From Desulfobacula toluolica Tol2 (lineage in GTDB: Bacteria > Desulfobacterota > Desulfobacteria > Desulfobacterales > Desulfobacteraceae): a DNA stretch of 64,000 bases. Made by a program: the position numbers and the translations under genes. Shown here piece after piece: positions 28,919 to 37,081 of this stretch; the first letter of the stretch is position 1, and every line of letters begins with the position of its first letter. Below the pieces are notes generated by a model that saw only the letters and a list, made by a program, of their open reading frames with translations, searched no databases and had not been told where the DNA came from. The stretch covers positions 4,722,001-4,786,000 of the forward strand of contig NC_018645.1 in assembly GCF_000307105.1 (NCBI RefSeq), given 5' to 3'.

Positions 28919-30145
28919 CTATTGGGCATTTTTATCTTGTTCATGGAGAGTTGTAACGATTTCATTGTACGCCTGAACCAGTGGCAAACGTTCTTTTTCT
29001 TCCACATCAAATGTATCCAGCAGACGGATAAAAACATCATTTGCATCAAGAGTTTCCAAAGTTTCCTGCTCACCTGTCCGGTTTATGATCTGTTCAATCA
29101 TACGCTTGTTTTTGATGCGGCTAATTTCCATCCCGGTATCTGCAACCGCTTCTTCAACCAGCTGCCTTAAATTCCCGACGATCTGCCTGCCGGTGTATTC
29201 AATCTCCAGCCAGGCACGACTGCCCTTGGATTTTTGTTCATCAATGCGTTGGATAATGGTTTCCACATCCCCGGATATTTTTTCCAAAGCCTGGAAACAG
29301 GGAACACAATGTTCTTTGATATTGGGTGTTCTGCCGTCAAACTCCACTGAAACCACCATCTTTTCCTGGCGTGCCTCTCCATACCCCATGGGGATGGGCG
29401 ACCCTGAGTACCGGATATGATCTTCTTTTCCAACCTTCTGGGGAACATGCAGATGCCCCAGTGCCATATAGTCCACGCAGGCCGGGAACACATCCTTGCC
29501 CACATGGGCCAGGGAGCCGACATAAAGCTCTCTTACGCCGTCACCGTCAATGGTTTTACCACCGGCCGCAAACAGGTGGCCCATGCCGATCACGGGAATA
29601 TTACCGCAGTTTTTGATTTTTTCTTGTGCAACCATACCGACATCTGCATAATGCTGCCGCACTCCCATAATCAGGCTTTGATTCTTATCATCCATGCTTT
29701 CCCCGGCCCTGACAACCCTGATATCACGGTCCCGCAGATATGGAACTGCACACACGATGGCTTCCGGCACACCCGAAGACCCGGCAAGGATAATAACCTC
29801 ATCCTCCGGGTTGCCTGTGGTTGAACTGACAACATGAACATTAAAGGCCCTCAACAACTCTTTGGGGGCGTTTAAAAAAGAAGGGGAATCATGGTTGCCT
29901 GAAATGATCACAACATGACGGCAGCAGGATGCGGCAACCCTGCATAAAAACCGGTAATAAAGCTCCTGGGAACGGTTGCTGGGAGTGCTGGTATCAAAGA
30001 CATCTCCTGCAACCAGCAATGCATCAATATTGTGTATTTCTATGAACCTGGCCAGCCAGTCGAGAAATTCAAAAAATTCATCATAGCGCTTCCGGCCATA
30101 CAATGACCGGCCGATATGCCAGTCTGAGGTGTGAAGAAATTTCAT
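28919..30145 (-). CDS. sbcD: exonuclease subunit SbcD (Mre11-like)
   Basis: Metallophosphoesterase nuclease subunit working with SbcC. All calcineurin-type phosphoesterase motifs are seen: HTSDWHIG near the start, AGDVFD, ISGNHDSP, and MGHLFA with later LGHLHVPQ. Length of 408 is typical. It precedes sbcC in the same direction with an 11-base gap. Confidence 0.93.
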   Translation of the reverse strand: MKFLHTSDWHIGRSLYGRKRYDEFFEFLDWLARFIEIHNIDALLVAGDVFDTSTPSNRSQELYYRFLCRVAASCCRHVVIISGNHDSPSFLNAPKELLRAFNVHVVSSTTGNPEDEVIILAGSSGVPEAIVCAVPYLRDRDIRVVRAGESMDDKNQSLIMGVRQHYADVGMVAQEKIKNCGNIPVIGMGHLFAAGGKTIDGDGVRELYVGSLAHVGKDVFPACVDYMALGHLHVPQKVGKEDHIRYSGSPIPMGYGEARQEKMVVSVEFDGRTPNIKEHCVPCFQALEKISGDVETIIQRIDEQKSKGSRAWLEIEYTGRQIVGNLRQLVEEAVADTGMEISRIKNKRMIEQIINRTGEQETLETLDANDVFIRLLDTFDVEEKERLPLVQAYNEIVTTLHEQDKNAQ

Positions 30146-30213
30146 AAATATTATCTTTTGCTAATGCCCTTTGTGTTACTTTAAAAACTCCATAATCTGT
30201 CGTTTTAGTTTTT

Positions 30214-31377
30214 TTATCTGAGCAAATGAGTTTGCCCTGTTGTTACAGCGTCCAGTAATAATTTGCCGGTTATTTTCAATTGCCCGAGTTTTCCTTTCTT
30301 TTTATCCATAATGATATCATACAGATCTTCTCGTGTTACCGGGGGTTTTGTTTCCTGTGCTTTTTTCTTCAAGGTTACAGCATTTTGCGGGCAGGCCGCC
30401 ACACAAATTCCGCACCCTACACAACGGTTGAGGTCAATGCCTGCCTGCCGGGTTTTTTCAGACAACTTGACCGCGCCCACCTGGCATTTTTTTTCACAAA
30501 TTCCACAGCCGTTGCATGAGTTGGTATCAACGACGGCATAAAAATTTGAAGCCCAGAAATCCAGGGGTTTGGGAATGCTTTTATGAATCCGGAGCATGCC
30601 GCAGCAGCATCCGCAGCAAGAGCAGATAAACTCGGCCTTTTGTGTGTTCGAAGGCTGCAGGATCAAACCCTCTTGCTGATTTTTTTCAAGAATTGATACG
30701 GCTTCATCCAGACCAATCTGCCTTCCCATGCCGTTGCGAATCGCTGTCAAAGCCATATCTCCGACAGCAAGACAGGTTTGCGTTCTATTCGTCACCTTGC
30801 AGGATTTTCCCTGCAATTGTTTTTTACTGCGGCAGATGCACTCACACACGGCAAAATTATCACTGGATTCTTTTAACAAAGCCATGACTTCATCAAAGGT
30901 ACTGACATTATTTTTAATGGAAATACTTTTGGCTATGGGTATGGTTCGCATCTGGGGCAGTTTTGTGCTTAAAAATGCCGTTCCAAATTTTGGATTTGAG
31001 GTATAGGCATCAAAATCTTTAATAAATTCGGGAGAGAGCCTGCCAAGCTGAAATTCATACATGCCCACAACAAGAGGGATATTGCAATACAATCTTGCAT
31101 CTTCTTTTACCCTGATTTCAAGCCCGCCTTTTTTTTCAATGGCCGCCAATATGCCTGCCAGCTCTTGTTTAGATCCAACCAGATTTTTTGCTCTTTTATA
31201 AACAGTTTCAATGGGTTCCGGTTTAAAATCCAAACAGGTGGCAATTTTTGCTTCCAGAGGTGAAAAAATATGTTTTAATATCCTGATTTCCACACCAGAA
31301 TCTGTCGCAGGAAATCCAACAGCCTGGCTGTCCAGGTGCTTTTGCAGGGCTTTATAAATTTTTTTGTTTTCATTCAT
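30214..31377 (-). CDS. iron-sulfur protein with two [4Fe-4S] ferredoxin motifs and extra Cys clusters
   Basis: A 387-residue probable electron-transfer or regulatory protein. The N-terminal third resembles a winged-helix domain (IFSPLEAKIATCLDFKPEP then KRAKNLVG). The middle has a Cys-rich segment CECICR plus KSCKV and QTCLAVGD, then FICSCCGCCCGMLRIH. The C-terminal part holds two classic motifs, CNGCGICEKKCQ and CVGCGICVAACPQ, each with CP-like fourth ligand regions. Family members occur in anaerobes as 4Fe-4S dicluster proteins of unknown role. It stands 69 bases downstream of nothing on its strand and upstream of sbcD by 68 bases, so linkage to sbcDC is possible but not shown. Partner unknown. 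Confidence 0.7.
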   Translation of the reverse strand: MNENKKIYKALQKHLDSQAVGFPATDSGVEIRILKHIFSPLEAKIATCLDFKPEPIETVYKRAKNLVGSKQELAGILAAIEKKGGLEIRVKEDARLYCNIPLVVGMYEFQLGRLSPEFIKDFDAYTSNPKFGTAFLSTKLPQMRTIPIAKSISIKNNVSTFDEVMALLKESSDNFAVCECICRSKKQLQGKSCKVTNRTQTCLAVGDMALTAIRNGMGRQIGLDEAVSILEKNQQEGLILQPSNTQKAEFICSCCGCCCGMLRIHKSIPKPLDFWASNFYAVVDTNSCNGCGICEKKCQVGAVKLSEKTRQAGIDLNRCVGCGICVAACPQNAVTLKKKAQETKPPVTREDLYDIIMDKKKGKLGQLKITGKLLLDAVTTGQTHLLR

Positions 31378-31576
31378 GCTGTTTGTACCGATTCAGAAAT
31401 TATGGTTTATCAAATTGTTATTTTTTATATTTTTCTTTTTTCAGGTATACCAGATTTAACATAACCGCCACAAACGAAAAAAATTGAAAACCTTACAAAT
31501 GTTTTCTCTTTGAATTTTCCCAGGTTTAATGCCATGATAATGGTCGATTTTTGATATCAATACTGCGGGCTGGTCC

Positions 31577-32659
31577 ATGAAAAAATTCAACAATCTGAAA
31601 ACTGACAACCTTAAAATAAAAGAGATTGAAACACCAAGTGACTGGGACCGGTATGTCATAGGTCACAAAAAATCAGGATACTGCCATCTTTTTGACTGGA
31701 GCCGGGTCATAAGTGAAATCTATCATCACAAGCCCATTTACCTTGCTGCAGTTAAAGAAAGCCCCGGAAATAGCGAAGAAATATGCGGTATTCTGCCCCT
31801 TTTCAGGTTTAAAACCCTTACAGGCAGATTAAGGCTTGTGTCCATTCCCTTTTTTGATACGGCAGGAATTCTTGCCCAAGACAGGAAAACACAATCTTTT
31901 CTTTTCAGGCAGAGCAAGGCGTTTTGCATGAAAAAACGAATTTCAGGCATGGACCTGAGGCAGGATATGCCATTGAATATTGCAAACATGAAAATTAACG
32001 GGGCGGTTCCCAATGTGTATAGCGCCAAGGTGGGTCTGAATATTACGATTTCAGGGTCACAGCAGGTCATGATGGACATATTCAAGTCAAAACTGCGAAG
32101 CCAGATCCGCAAAGGCCGGAAAAACGGTCTTACCTGGAAAATAGGCAAAAAAGAACTTCTGCCACATTTTTACCATGTATTCAGCCGGAACATGCGGGAT
32201 CTTGGATCACCTGTCCACTCAAAAAAATTTTTTAATGCTGTCTTTACCCATTTTTACCATCATTCATTCATATGTGTTGTATTTTACAGGTCAACCCCTG
32301 TGGCAGCGTCCTTTATGTTCCGATTTAAAAAAAAGATTTCCAATCCCTGGGCATCATCTGTCAGGGAGTTTCGGCATTTAAATTCCAATATGTTTCTTTA
32401 CTGGCAGATGATACGGTTTGCATGCAATCTTTGCATGGAAACATTTGACATGGGACGCTCTTCCAGAGGGGTTTCAACATATCTGTTCAAAAAACAATGG
32501 AACCCGGAGGAAAATCAGCTGTTCTGGTATCACTGGGATCGGCCGGAAAAGTGCATGGGTACTCTGAGAGAAACCCTTGCCATCAAGCCCTGGGAAAAAC
32601 TCCCGCTGGGCATGGCAAACCTCTTGGGGCCTCTGGTTAGAAAAAATATCTCCCTTTGA
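31577..32659 (+). CDS. FemAB-like (XrtA/PEP-CTERM-associated type) GNAT acyltransferase
   Basis: A 360-residue protein of the peptidoglycan-interpeptide-transferase/GNAT superfamily. CHLFDWSRVISEIYHHKPIY near residue 35, FFDTAGILAQ, the conserved KLRSQIRKGRKNG block and MGRSSRGVSTYLFKKQW near residue 295 closely follow the FemAB proteins found in exosortase/PEP-CTERM exopolysaccharide loci. Such proteins are thought to transfer an acyl or amino-acyl group to a surface polymer. No exosortase, PEP-CTERM substrate or glycosyltransferase is in the window, so here it is isolated. No convincing ribosome-binding site precedes the ATG. Confidence 0.7.
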   Translation: MKKFNNLKTDNLKIKEIETPSDWDRYVIGHKKSGYCHLFDWSRVISEIYHHKPIYLAAVKESPGNSEEICGILPLFRFKTLTGRLRLVSIPFFDTAGILAQDRKTQSFLFRQSKAFCMKKRISGMDLRQDMPLNIANMKINGAVPNVYSAKVGLNITISGSQQVMMDIFKSKLRSQIRKGRKNGLTWKIGKKELLPHFYHVFSRNMRDLGSPVHSKKFFNAVFTHFYHHSFICVVFYRSTPVAASFMFRFKKKISNPWASSVREFRHLNSNMFLYWQMIRFACNLCMETFDMGRSSRGVSTYLFKKQWNPEENQLFWYHWDRPEKCMGTLRETLAIKPWEKLPLGMANLLGPLVRKNISL

Positions 32660-32948
32660 AATATGCTTGACTTTCTTGTAATGATAATCTGTAATGATAC
32701 AATTTCTTCATAAATATTTTTTAATTTCATAGGACTTAAGATTCAAGAGCAAACAAAAAGGAGAGTCCGAAAAAATTAAAGAGTGTTATTCCGATTAACT
32801 ATAACTGATTTCAACAACCTTATATTTAAACATACACGAAGATATTCGACAGTGACTGAAAAACTGTTGTTAACTATAATCCAGAAATCGTATGACTTTA
32901 AAAAAGACGGTTTAACATGAATTTATTTTTTTTGAGAAAGGTTCATAC

Positions 32949-34112
32949 ATGCAGAAGAATAAGAAAGAGCATTTAAATACATGCTTTTTGATTATCAGTT
33001 ATCATCCAATTATTAAATCTTTAATAAGAGAGATTTTAAAAAAAAATAATTTTAAAAACTATTTTTTTGCCAACAATGGATATGAAGCACTCAAGATTAT
33101 TAAAAGCAATGAAAAAAAAGTGGATTTTATTATTTCAGATTGGGATATGCCGATTATCAATGGCATAGAACTACTAAAAATATTGAAAAATGATCCCGAA
33201 TTTTTCATGCTGTCCTTTATGCTGTTATCGAAATCATGTTCTGTAGAATTACGACGGATATATGCGACAGAAGAAAATGCGGACATATTTATGACCATTC
33301 CATTTAAAGAAGATGAGATGATAAGCTGTATAATAAATTATCTGAACAGCATGCCTGAAAAAAGCATTTTTAAAGAGATGGTCCATAATAAACTAAACAA
33401 TAATTACATGGAAGTTTTGACTTTAGGACTTCAGTTAGAAGATATGTCCACAAATGAATCTATTCTGGCCGGAGAAAGTTTATACCATTTAAAAAAATAT
33501 AATCAGGCCAAGCGGTTGCTGAATAAAGCCTTGTCCAAAGAAAAAAACAGCAAAATTTATGATCTGCTGGGCAAAATCCATTTTAAACAGGGTAACAATT
33601 TAGAATCCCTGAAAAATTTTGAACTGGCAAAAAAGCAGAATCCCCTTAATATGACCCGTTCAATCAATTTGGTCAGGGAATATCTTTTACAGGGAAAACC
33701 GAAAAAAGCATTAAAAATAATAACTCATATTTTAAAATCAAACCCCACATATCTCGATCTCATTGAAATAGCAAACCTTTACTTAGGGACGGGTTATTTG
33801 GACAGAGCGTATAAAATTTTAAAATTTTTGAAACCCATCAATGAAAACGCGCAGATTTTTTATATCTGCTGCGTAAAATTGTGGCAAAAAAAAGCTCATA
33901 AAAAGAGTCTTAATCTTTTGACGCACTGTATCAATGAACTTCCCCAAAACCATCTCTTTCTCTATTATCTTGGAACCATATTTTTGAAAAAAGGAGCGCT
34001 CCAGCTATCGCATAAATATATCAGGATGGCTCTAAAAATAAATCCAGATTATGAGCCGGGCAAACGGTGTATAGAATATTTGGAAGACCACTTAAAATTA
34101 GGTGACAAATAA
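32949..34112 (+). CDS. response regulator receiver fused to TPR repeats
   Basis: N-terminal CheY-like receiver (about 8-130) with the phospho-Asp in IISDWDMPIINGIELL and the conserved Lys in TIPFKED, followed by a tetratricopeptide repeat array of about 6 units (for example AGESLYHLKKYNQAKRLLNK; YDLLGKIHFKQGNNLESLKN; FLYYLGTIFLKKGALQLSH). No DNA-binding or enzymatic output is present, so output is probably protein-protein. The sequence is Lys/Asn-rich and AT-rich relative to neighbours. A candidate promoter (TTGACT about 32668, 17-base spacer, TGTAAT) lies well upstream. Confidence 0.78.
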   Translation: MQKNKKEHLNTCFLIISYHPIIKSLIREILKKNNFKNYFFANNGYEALKIIKSNEKKVDFIISDWDMPIINGIELLKILKNDPEFFMLSFMLLSKSCSVELRRIYATEENADIFMTIPFKEDEMISCIINYLNSMPEKSIFKEMVHNKLNNNYMEVLTLGLQLEDMSTNESILAGESLYHLKKYNQAKRLLNKALSKEKNSKIYDLLGKIHFKQGNNLESLKNFELAKKQNPLNMTRSINLVREYLLQGKPKKALKIITHILKSNPTYLDLIEIANLYLGTGYLDRAYKILKFLKPINENAQIFYICCVKLWQKKAHKKSLNLLTHCINELPQNHLFLYYLGTIFLKKGALQLSHKYIRMALKINPDYEPGKRCIEYLEDHLKLGDK

Positions 34113-34131
34113 ATCATTTTTTCAATCAATA

Positions 34132-34153
34132 GTTCGGTAAAAAAATACCGAAC
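34132..34153 (+). terminator. hairpin after the REC-TPR gene
   Basis: GTTCGGTA (34132-34139) pairs with TACCGAAC (34146-34153) around six A's, 20 bases past the stop codon, followed by a weakly T-rich stretch. Confidence 0.45.
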
Positions 34154-34156
34154 CTG

Positions 34157-34246
34157 TGTTTATCATATTAAAGTCTTCAAAAATTCACATAGCAATATTT
34201 ATTGTGGGCAACCCCGTATGAACCACCAGTTCTATCCTTGGCAGTT
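34157..34246 (-). repeat. dispersed intergenic repeat, copy 2 (reverse, diverged)
   Basis: Read on the minus strand it has TTGCCCACAATAAATATTG and then GTGAATTTTTGAAGACTTTA, matching the order of the 50764-50855 copy. Confidence 0.4.
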
Positions 34247-34290
34247 ATATCGAATTTATGATAATGCTTTTCCTTTTGAGAGGCTGAACC

Positions 34291-35505
34291 ATGACCAAAG
34301 AAATTGTTATACAAATTCCCATGCCCCTGATCATCAGCATTGAAGATGTGGGATGGTGGTCCGGCAAAGACGGCTCCGCCTTTAACCAGCCCTATAGAAC
34401 CGGCATGCAAAGGGATCATGTCCCTGAAGATTATACCGCCCTTGCAGCACTGGGGAAAGGCCTTGACATGAGGATACTGTCAGGTTTTGTTTTGTGCGAA
34501 TGGGATAAAACCAACCTGCTGCGCCAGTTGCCATCCGCCACATGGATGGCAGACAAATGGAGAGTGTCTGAAAAAAACAGGGATCTAAAGGAAAAAGCAG
34601 CCTGGATCATAAACAAAGAAAACCAAAAAATCGAATTCGGGCTCCATGGCGTGGGCCATGAGTTCTGGACAAAAGGCGGAATGGAAAGATCCGAATTTCA
34701 CAATGCATCATGCACAATGCGGGACAAAGATGAAATCAGACAACACCTGACCTGTTTTTTCAGGCTTATGGACCAGTATCACTTTGATTTCACTCCCAGG
34801 ACATTTATCCCCCCGGCCCTGAAGCACAGTTTCGGCAACCAGGAGAACGGATTCCAGAAAATTTTGAATGAATTTGGCATTCAGTATGTGACCCTTGTCT
34901 TTAACCGGGCAAAAATCCATTCAAAACCCAGGCACAACAAGATAACCTGGGAAAACAATGTTCTTCTTGTGGAACGAGGAGAATCGCAGATTGCATGGAA
35001 TACCGTCAACGCCACCCCTTATTTCAAATTTGACCGGCCTGTCATGGCGCTTCACTGGGCAAACATTCTCCATTCCGATCCTGGAAAAAATCCGGGGGTG
35101 ATAAAAAACTGGATACAATACATCAAAACAAACAGCAAAGAAAAAGGCATATTACTTGCCAGAGATACACAATACTGCTTTAACCAACATCTTCACCACA
35201 TCCTGTCAAGGATTGAAAAAACCGGTGAAGAGTTCTCAATTGATATTAGCTGGATGAAAAAAATCCCGGGCAGACTTGCAGGAAAAACGCTTTTCTTAAA
35301 ACTTCATACCCCCCCAGGTATCAGCTTGAAAATCTCAGGAGCAAAAGTCCTGCCCGGGACCAGATCCGCTGAAATCGATTTTTTAAAACTTCACATTCTT
35401 GAAAAAACAAATAAAATATGGTTAAAACCCGTCCGGCGAAAAAATATTCAATCAGCCCGGACAGATGAAAAGGTGTCTAATCAAGATGTGATGCTGTATT
35501 GTTAA
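34291..35505 (+). CDS. polysaccharide deacetylase-like protein (NodB-fold, divergent)
   Basis: A 404-residue soluble protein without signal peptide. Near residue 10, LIISIEDVGWW resembles the first motif of NodB-type/DUF2334 deacetylases, and IEFGLHGVGHEFW near residue 115 resembles their metal-binding H-x(n)-H motif. FIPPALKHSFG and FKFDRPVMALHWANILH are further candidate active-site loops. If active it would deacetylate or hydrolyse a glycan, which would fit the FemAB-like gene 1.6 kb upstream. A GAGAGG precedes the ATG. Its 3' end overlaps the convergent cytochrome gene by 29 bases. Fold call is moderate, substrate unknown. Confidence 0.5.
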   Translation: MTKEIVIQIPMPLIISIEDVGWWSGKDGSAFNQPYRTGMQRDHVPEDYTALAALGKGLDMRILSGFVLCEWDKTNLLRQLPSATWMADKWRVSEKNRDLKEKAAWIINKENQKIEFGLHGVGHEFWTKGGMERSEFHNASCTMRDKDEIRQHLTCFFRLMDQYHFDFTPRTFIPPALKHSFGNQENGFQKILNEFGIQYVTLVFNRAKIHSKPRHNKITWENNVLLVERGESQIAWNTVNATPYFKFDRPVMALHWANILHSDPGKNPGVIKNWIQYIKTNSKEKGILLARDTQYCFNQHLHHILSRIEKTGEEFSIDISWMKKIPGRLAGKTLFLKLHTPPGISLKISGAKVLPGTRSAEIDFLKLHILEKTNKIWLKPVRRKNIQSARTDEKVSNQDVMLYC

Positions 35506-36052
35506 ACAGGTAATCGCCGCCATCCGCACCCGTATGGCATGCGATACATCCGGTATTCATGCCTTTGGCAACACGTCCGGCAAGCATAACTCCCTTGGGA
35601 TTGGCAAAAAGGCTGCCATCGGATTTATATTTAACCCAGAACCAGTCCTGGTTATCCGGGTCATACCCCTTCTCCCTTTTAAACATAACCGTGACAGCGA
35701 CAAGATATTGATCCGGATCATTGACGACCTTTGAGCGTGTCATTCCATCGCCCATGTAATTGGCTTTTACATAAACGATCCCGGTATGCCCGTTAACCGT
35801 AACATTTGTTGACAATTGTTCGAGAATCACCCCGTGAGGTTCCATGCCTTCGTAGGGAAGCGCGCGTATCTGATCCGGGCCCACAAGTTTTTCTTTTTCA
35901 AGCACTTTCCATAATGCGTTTGAATAGGCAACATCGTATTCAGAGCCAAACGGCGGGACATCCTGCTGCATTGTCATATTCTTTTGCATGCAGGCCGTGA
36001 ACCCCAAAGTGGCAATAATAACCAATGATAAAATAAACAGTGTTTTTTTCAT
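35477..36052 (-). CDS. cytochrome P460-family c-type heme lipoprotein
   Basis: A 191-residue exported protein. The signal peptide ends in LGFTAC, a lipobox with Cys21, so it is probably an outer- or inner-membrane-anchored lipoprotein facing the periplasm. Residues 35-190 match cytochrome P460-like domains: GIVYVKANYMGDGM, VTVMFKREKGY, DWFWVKYKSDG and a C-terminal heme-binding CIACH at 169-173. Family members oxidise hydroxylamine or bind NO; others are uncharacterised. AGGAGA lies 8 bases before the ATG. No c-type maturation genes in the window. Confidence 0.75.
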   Translation of the reverse strand: MKKTLFILSLVIIATLGFTACMQKNMTMQQDVPPFGSEYDVAYSNALWKVLEKEKLVGPDQIRALPYEGMEPHGVILEQLSTNVTVNGHTGIVYVKANYMGDGMTRSKVVNDPDQYLVAVTVMFKREKGYDPDNQDWFWVKYKSDGSLFANPKGVMLAGRVAKGMNTGCIACHTGADGGDYLFNNTASHLD

Positions 36053-36376
36053 ACTTTTTTCTCCTATTAAGTTTAATCCAATGCTTTAATATTGGGTGTT
36101 ATGTGGTTTAGCGGCAAACAATATTTCCAAATTTTACCAAACCGGTTTTCCCAAACAAAAAACAAAGAAAAATCAGACAAAGAAAATCAACCGGAATCAG
36201 AATAAAAAGGCAGCTGTATTTTACGAATTGCCATATGAATGTGTAAGATTATTTACATTACCGCCTGACTCAAAGGTTGTCAATACGGTTGTCTGCTTTT
36301 TTGCGGTTTCTTTGACCACCCTTCCATGGTATAGTATGCAGGTATTGCAATCCCATCAACCATAAGGAATAACACA
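36053..36376. other. spacer between divergent genes
   Basis: No gene. The right side has a candidate promoter for the next gene: TTGACC at 36312-36317, a 17-base spacer and TATGCA at 36335-36340, then AAGGAA before the ATG. The left side should hold the cytochrome promoter, not resolved. Confidence 0.35.
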
Positions 36377-36922
36377 ATGAATTTTGACAACCCCGAAGCA
36401 AGAGCCTATTTATTTGAACTGTATACCGTGACCCAGGGTGATCCAAAAGCACAGGTATCCATGTATGATGTGGGGGCAACACTGGGCCTGGAAAAAACAG
36501 ATGCCGGGGCAATGGCGGAAGACCTTTTTATCCGGGGTTTTGCAGAACTCAAGACACTTTCCGGAGGTATCGGCATCACTGTTCAGGGATTGGAAGAGTT
36601 GGATGTACAGCCCGATCCGGTGATCTGCAATGATGACTCCCTGGTTTTAGGCAAAAGCACGGTTCTGGAAAATAAAGGGCAAAAAGCCGTGGAAAAGATA
36701 CTTCAAGATATAAAGGCAAGTTTGGTTCAAACCAGCCCGCCCTATGAAAAACTGGAAGAAATTGTGATGGATATAAAAACCATTGAAATCCAAATGCTTT
36801 CTCCCCGACCCAAGACTGCTGTCATTCGTGAAGTCTTGCGATCATTACACCAAAGCATATCCGCTTCAGGCACGGAAGACCTGGCTGTAAAATTGATGGC
36901 AATAACGGATTCAGGGGTCTGA
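36377..36922 (+). CDS. conserved-looking small cytoplasmic protein, winged-helix-like N-terminus
   Basis: A 181-residue acidic soluble protein. The first 75 residues (FELYTVTQGDPKAQVSMYDV, LGLEKTDAGAMAEDLFIRGF, GGIGITVQGLEEL) have the helix-helix-wing pattern of winged-helix proteins. The rest is helical with no catalytic motif that I recognise. It has a clear AAGGAA ribosome-binding site, stands alone, and ends before a strong hairpin shared with the convergent adhesin gene. Function unknown. Confidence 0.55.
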   Translation: MNFDNPEARAYLFELYTVTQGDPKAQVSMYDVGATLGLEKTDAGAMAEDLFIRGFAELKTLSGGIGITVQGLEELDVQPDPVICNDDSLVLGKSTVLENKGQKAVEKILQDIKASLVQTSPPYEKLEEIVMDIKTIEIQMLSPRPKTAVIREVLRSLHQSISASGTEDLAVKLMAITDSGV

Positions 36923-37008
36923 ATTGAATCCTTTATTACTTTTTGATCAATCTTTGTTGTGACAACTCAATCATTGAATAACATTGAGGCACAGATGATG
37001 GACAAATT

Positions 37009-37047
37009 AATTATCAGAGGAGTACTCAAAGCCCTCCTCTGATAATT
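37009..37047. terminator. 14-bp stem-loop between convergent genes
   Basis: Arms 37009-37022 and 37034-37047 (core TTATCAGAGGAG/CTCCTCTGATAA) with an 11-base loop lie between the 36377 gene and the adhesin gene. It can fold on either strand; U-tracts are short. Confidence 0.55.
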
Positions 37048-37081
37048 TGCAACTGATCAAAACGTGACTCCGTGCCCTTTT

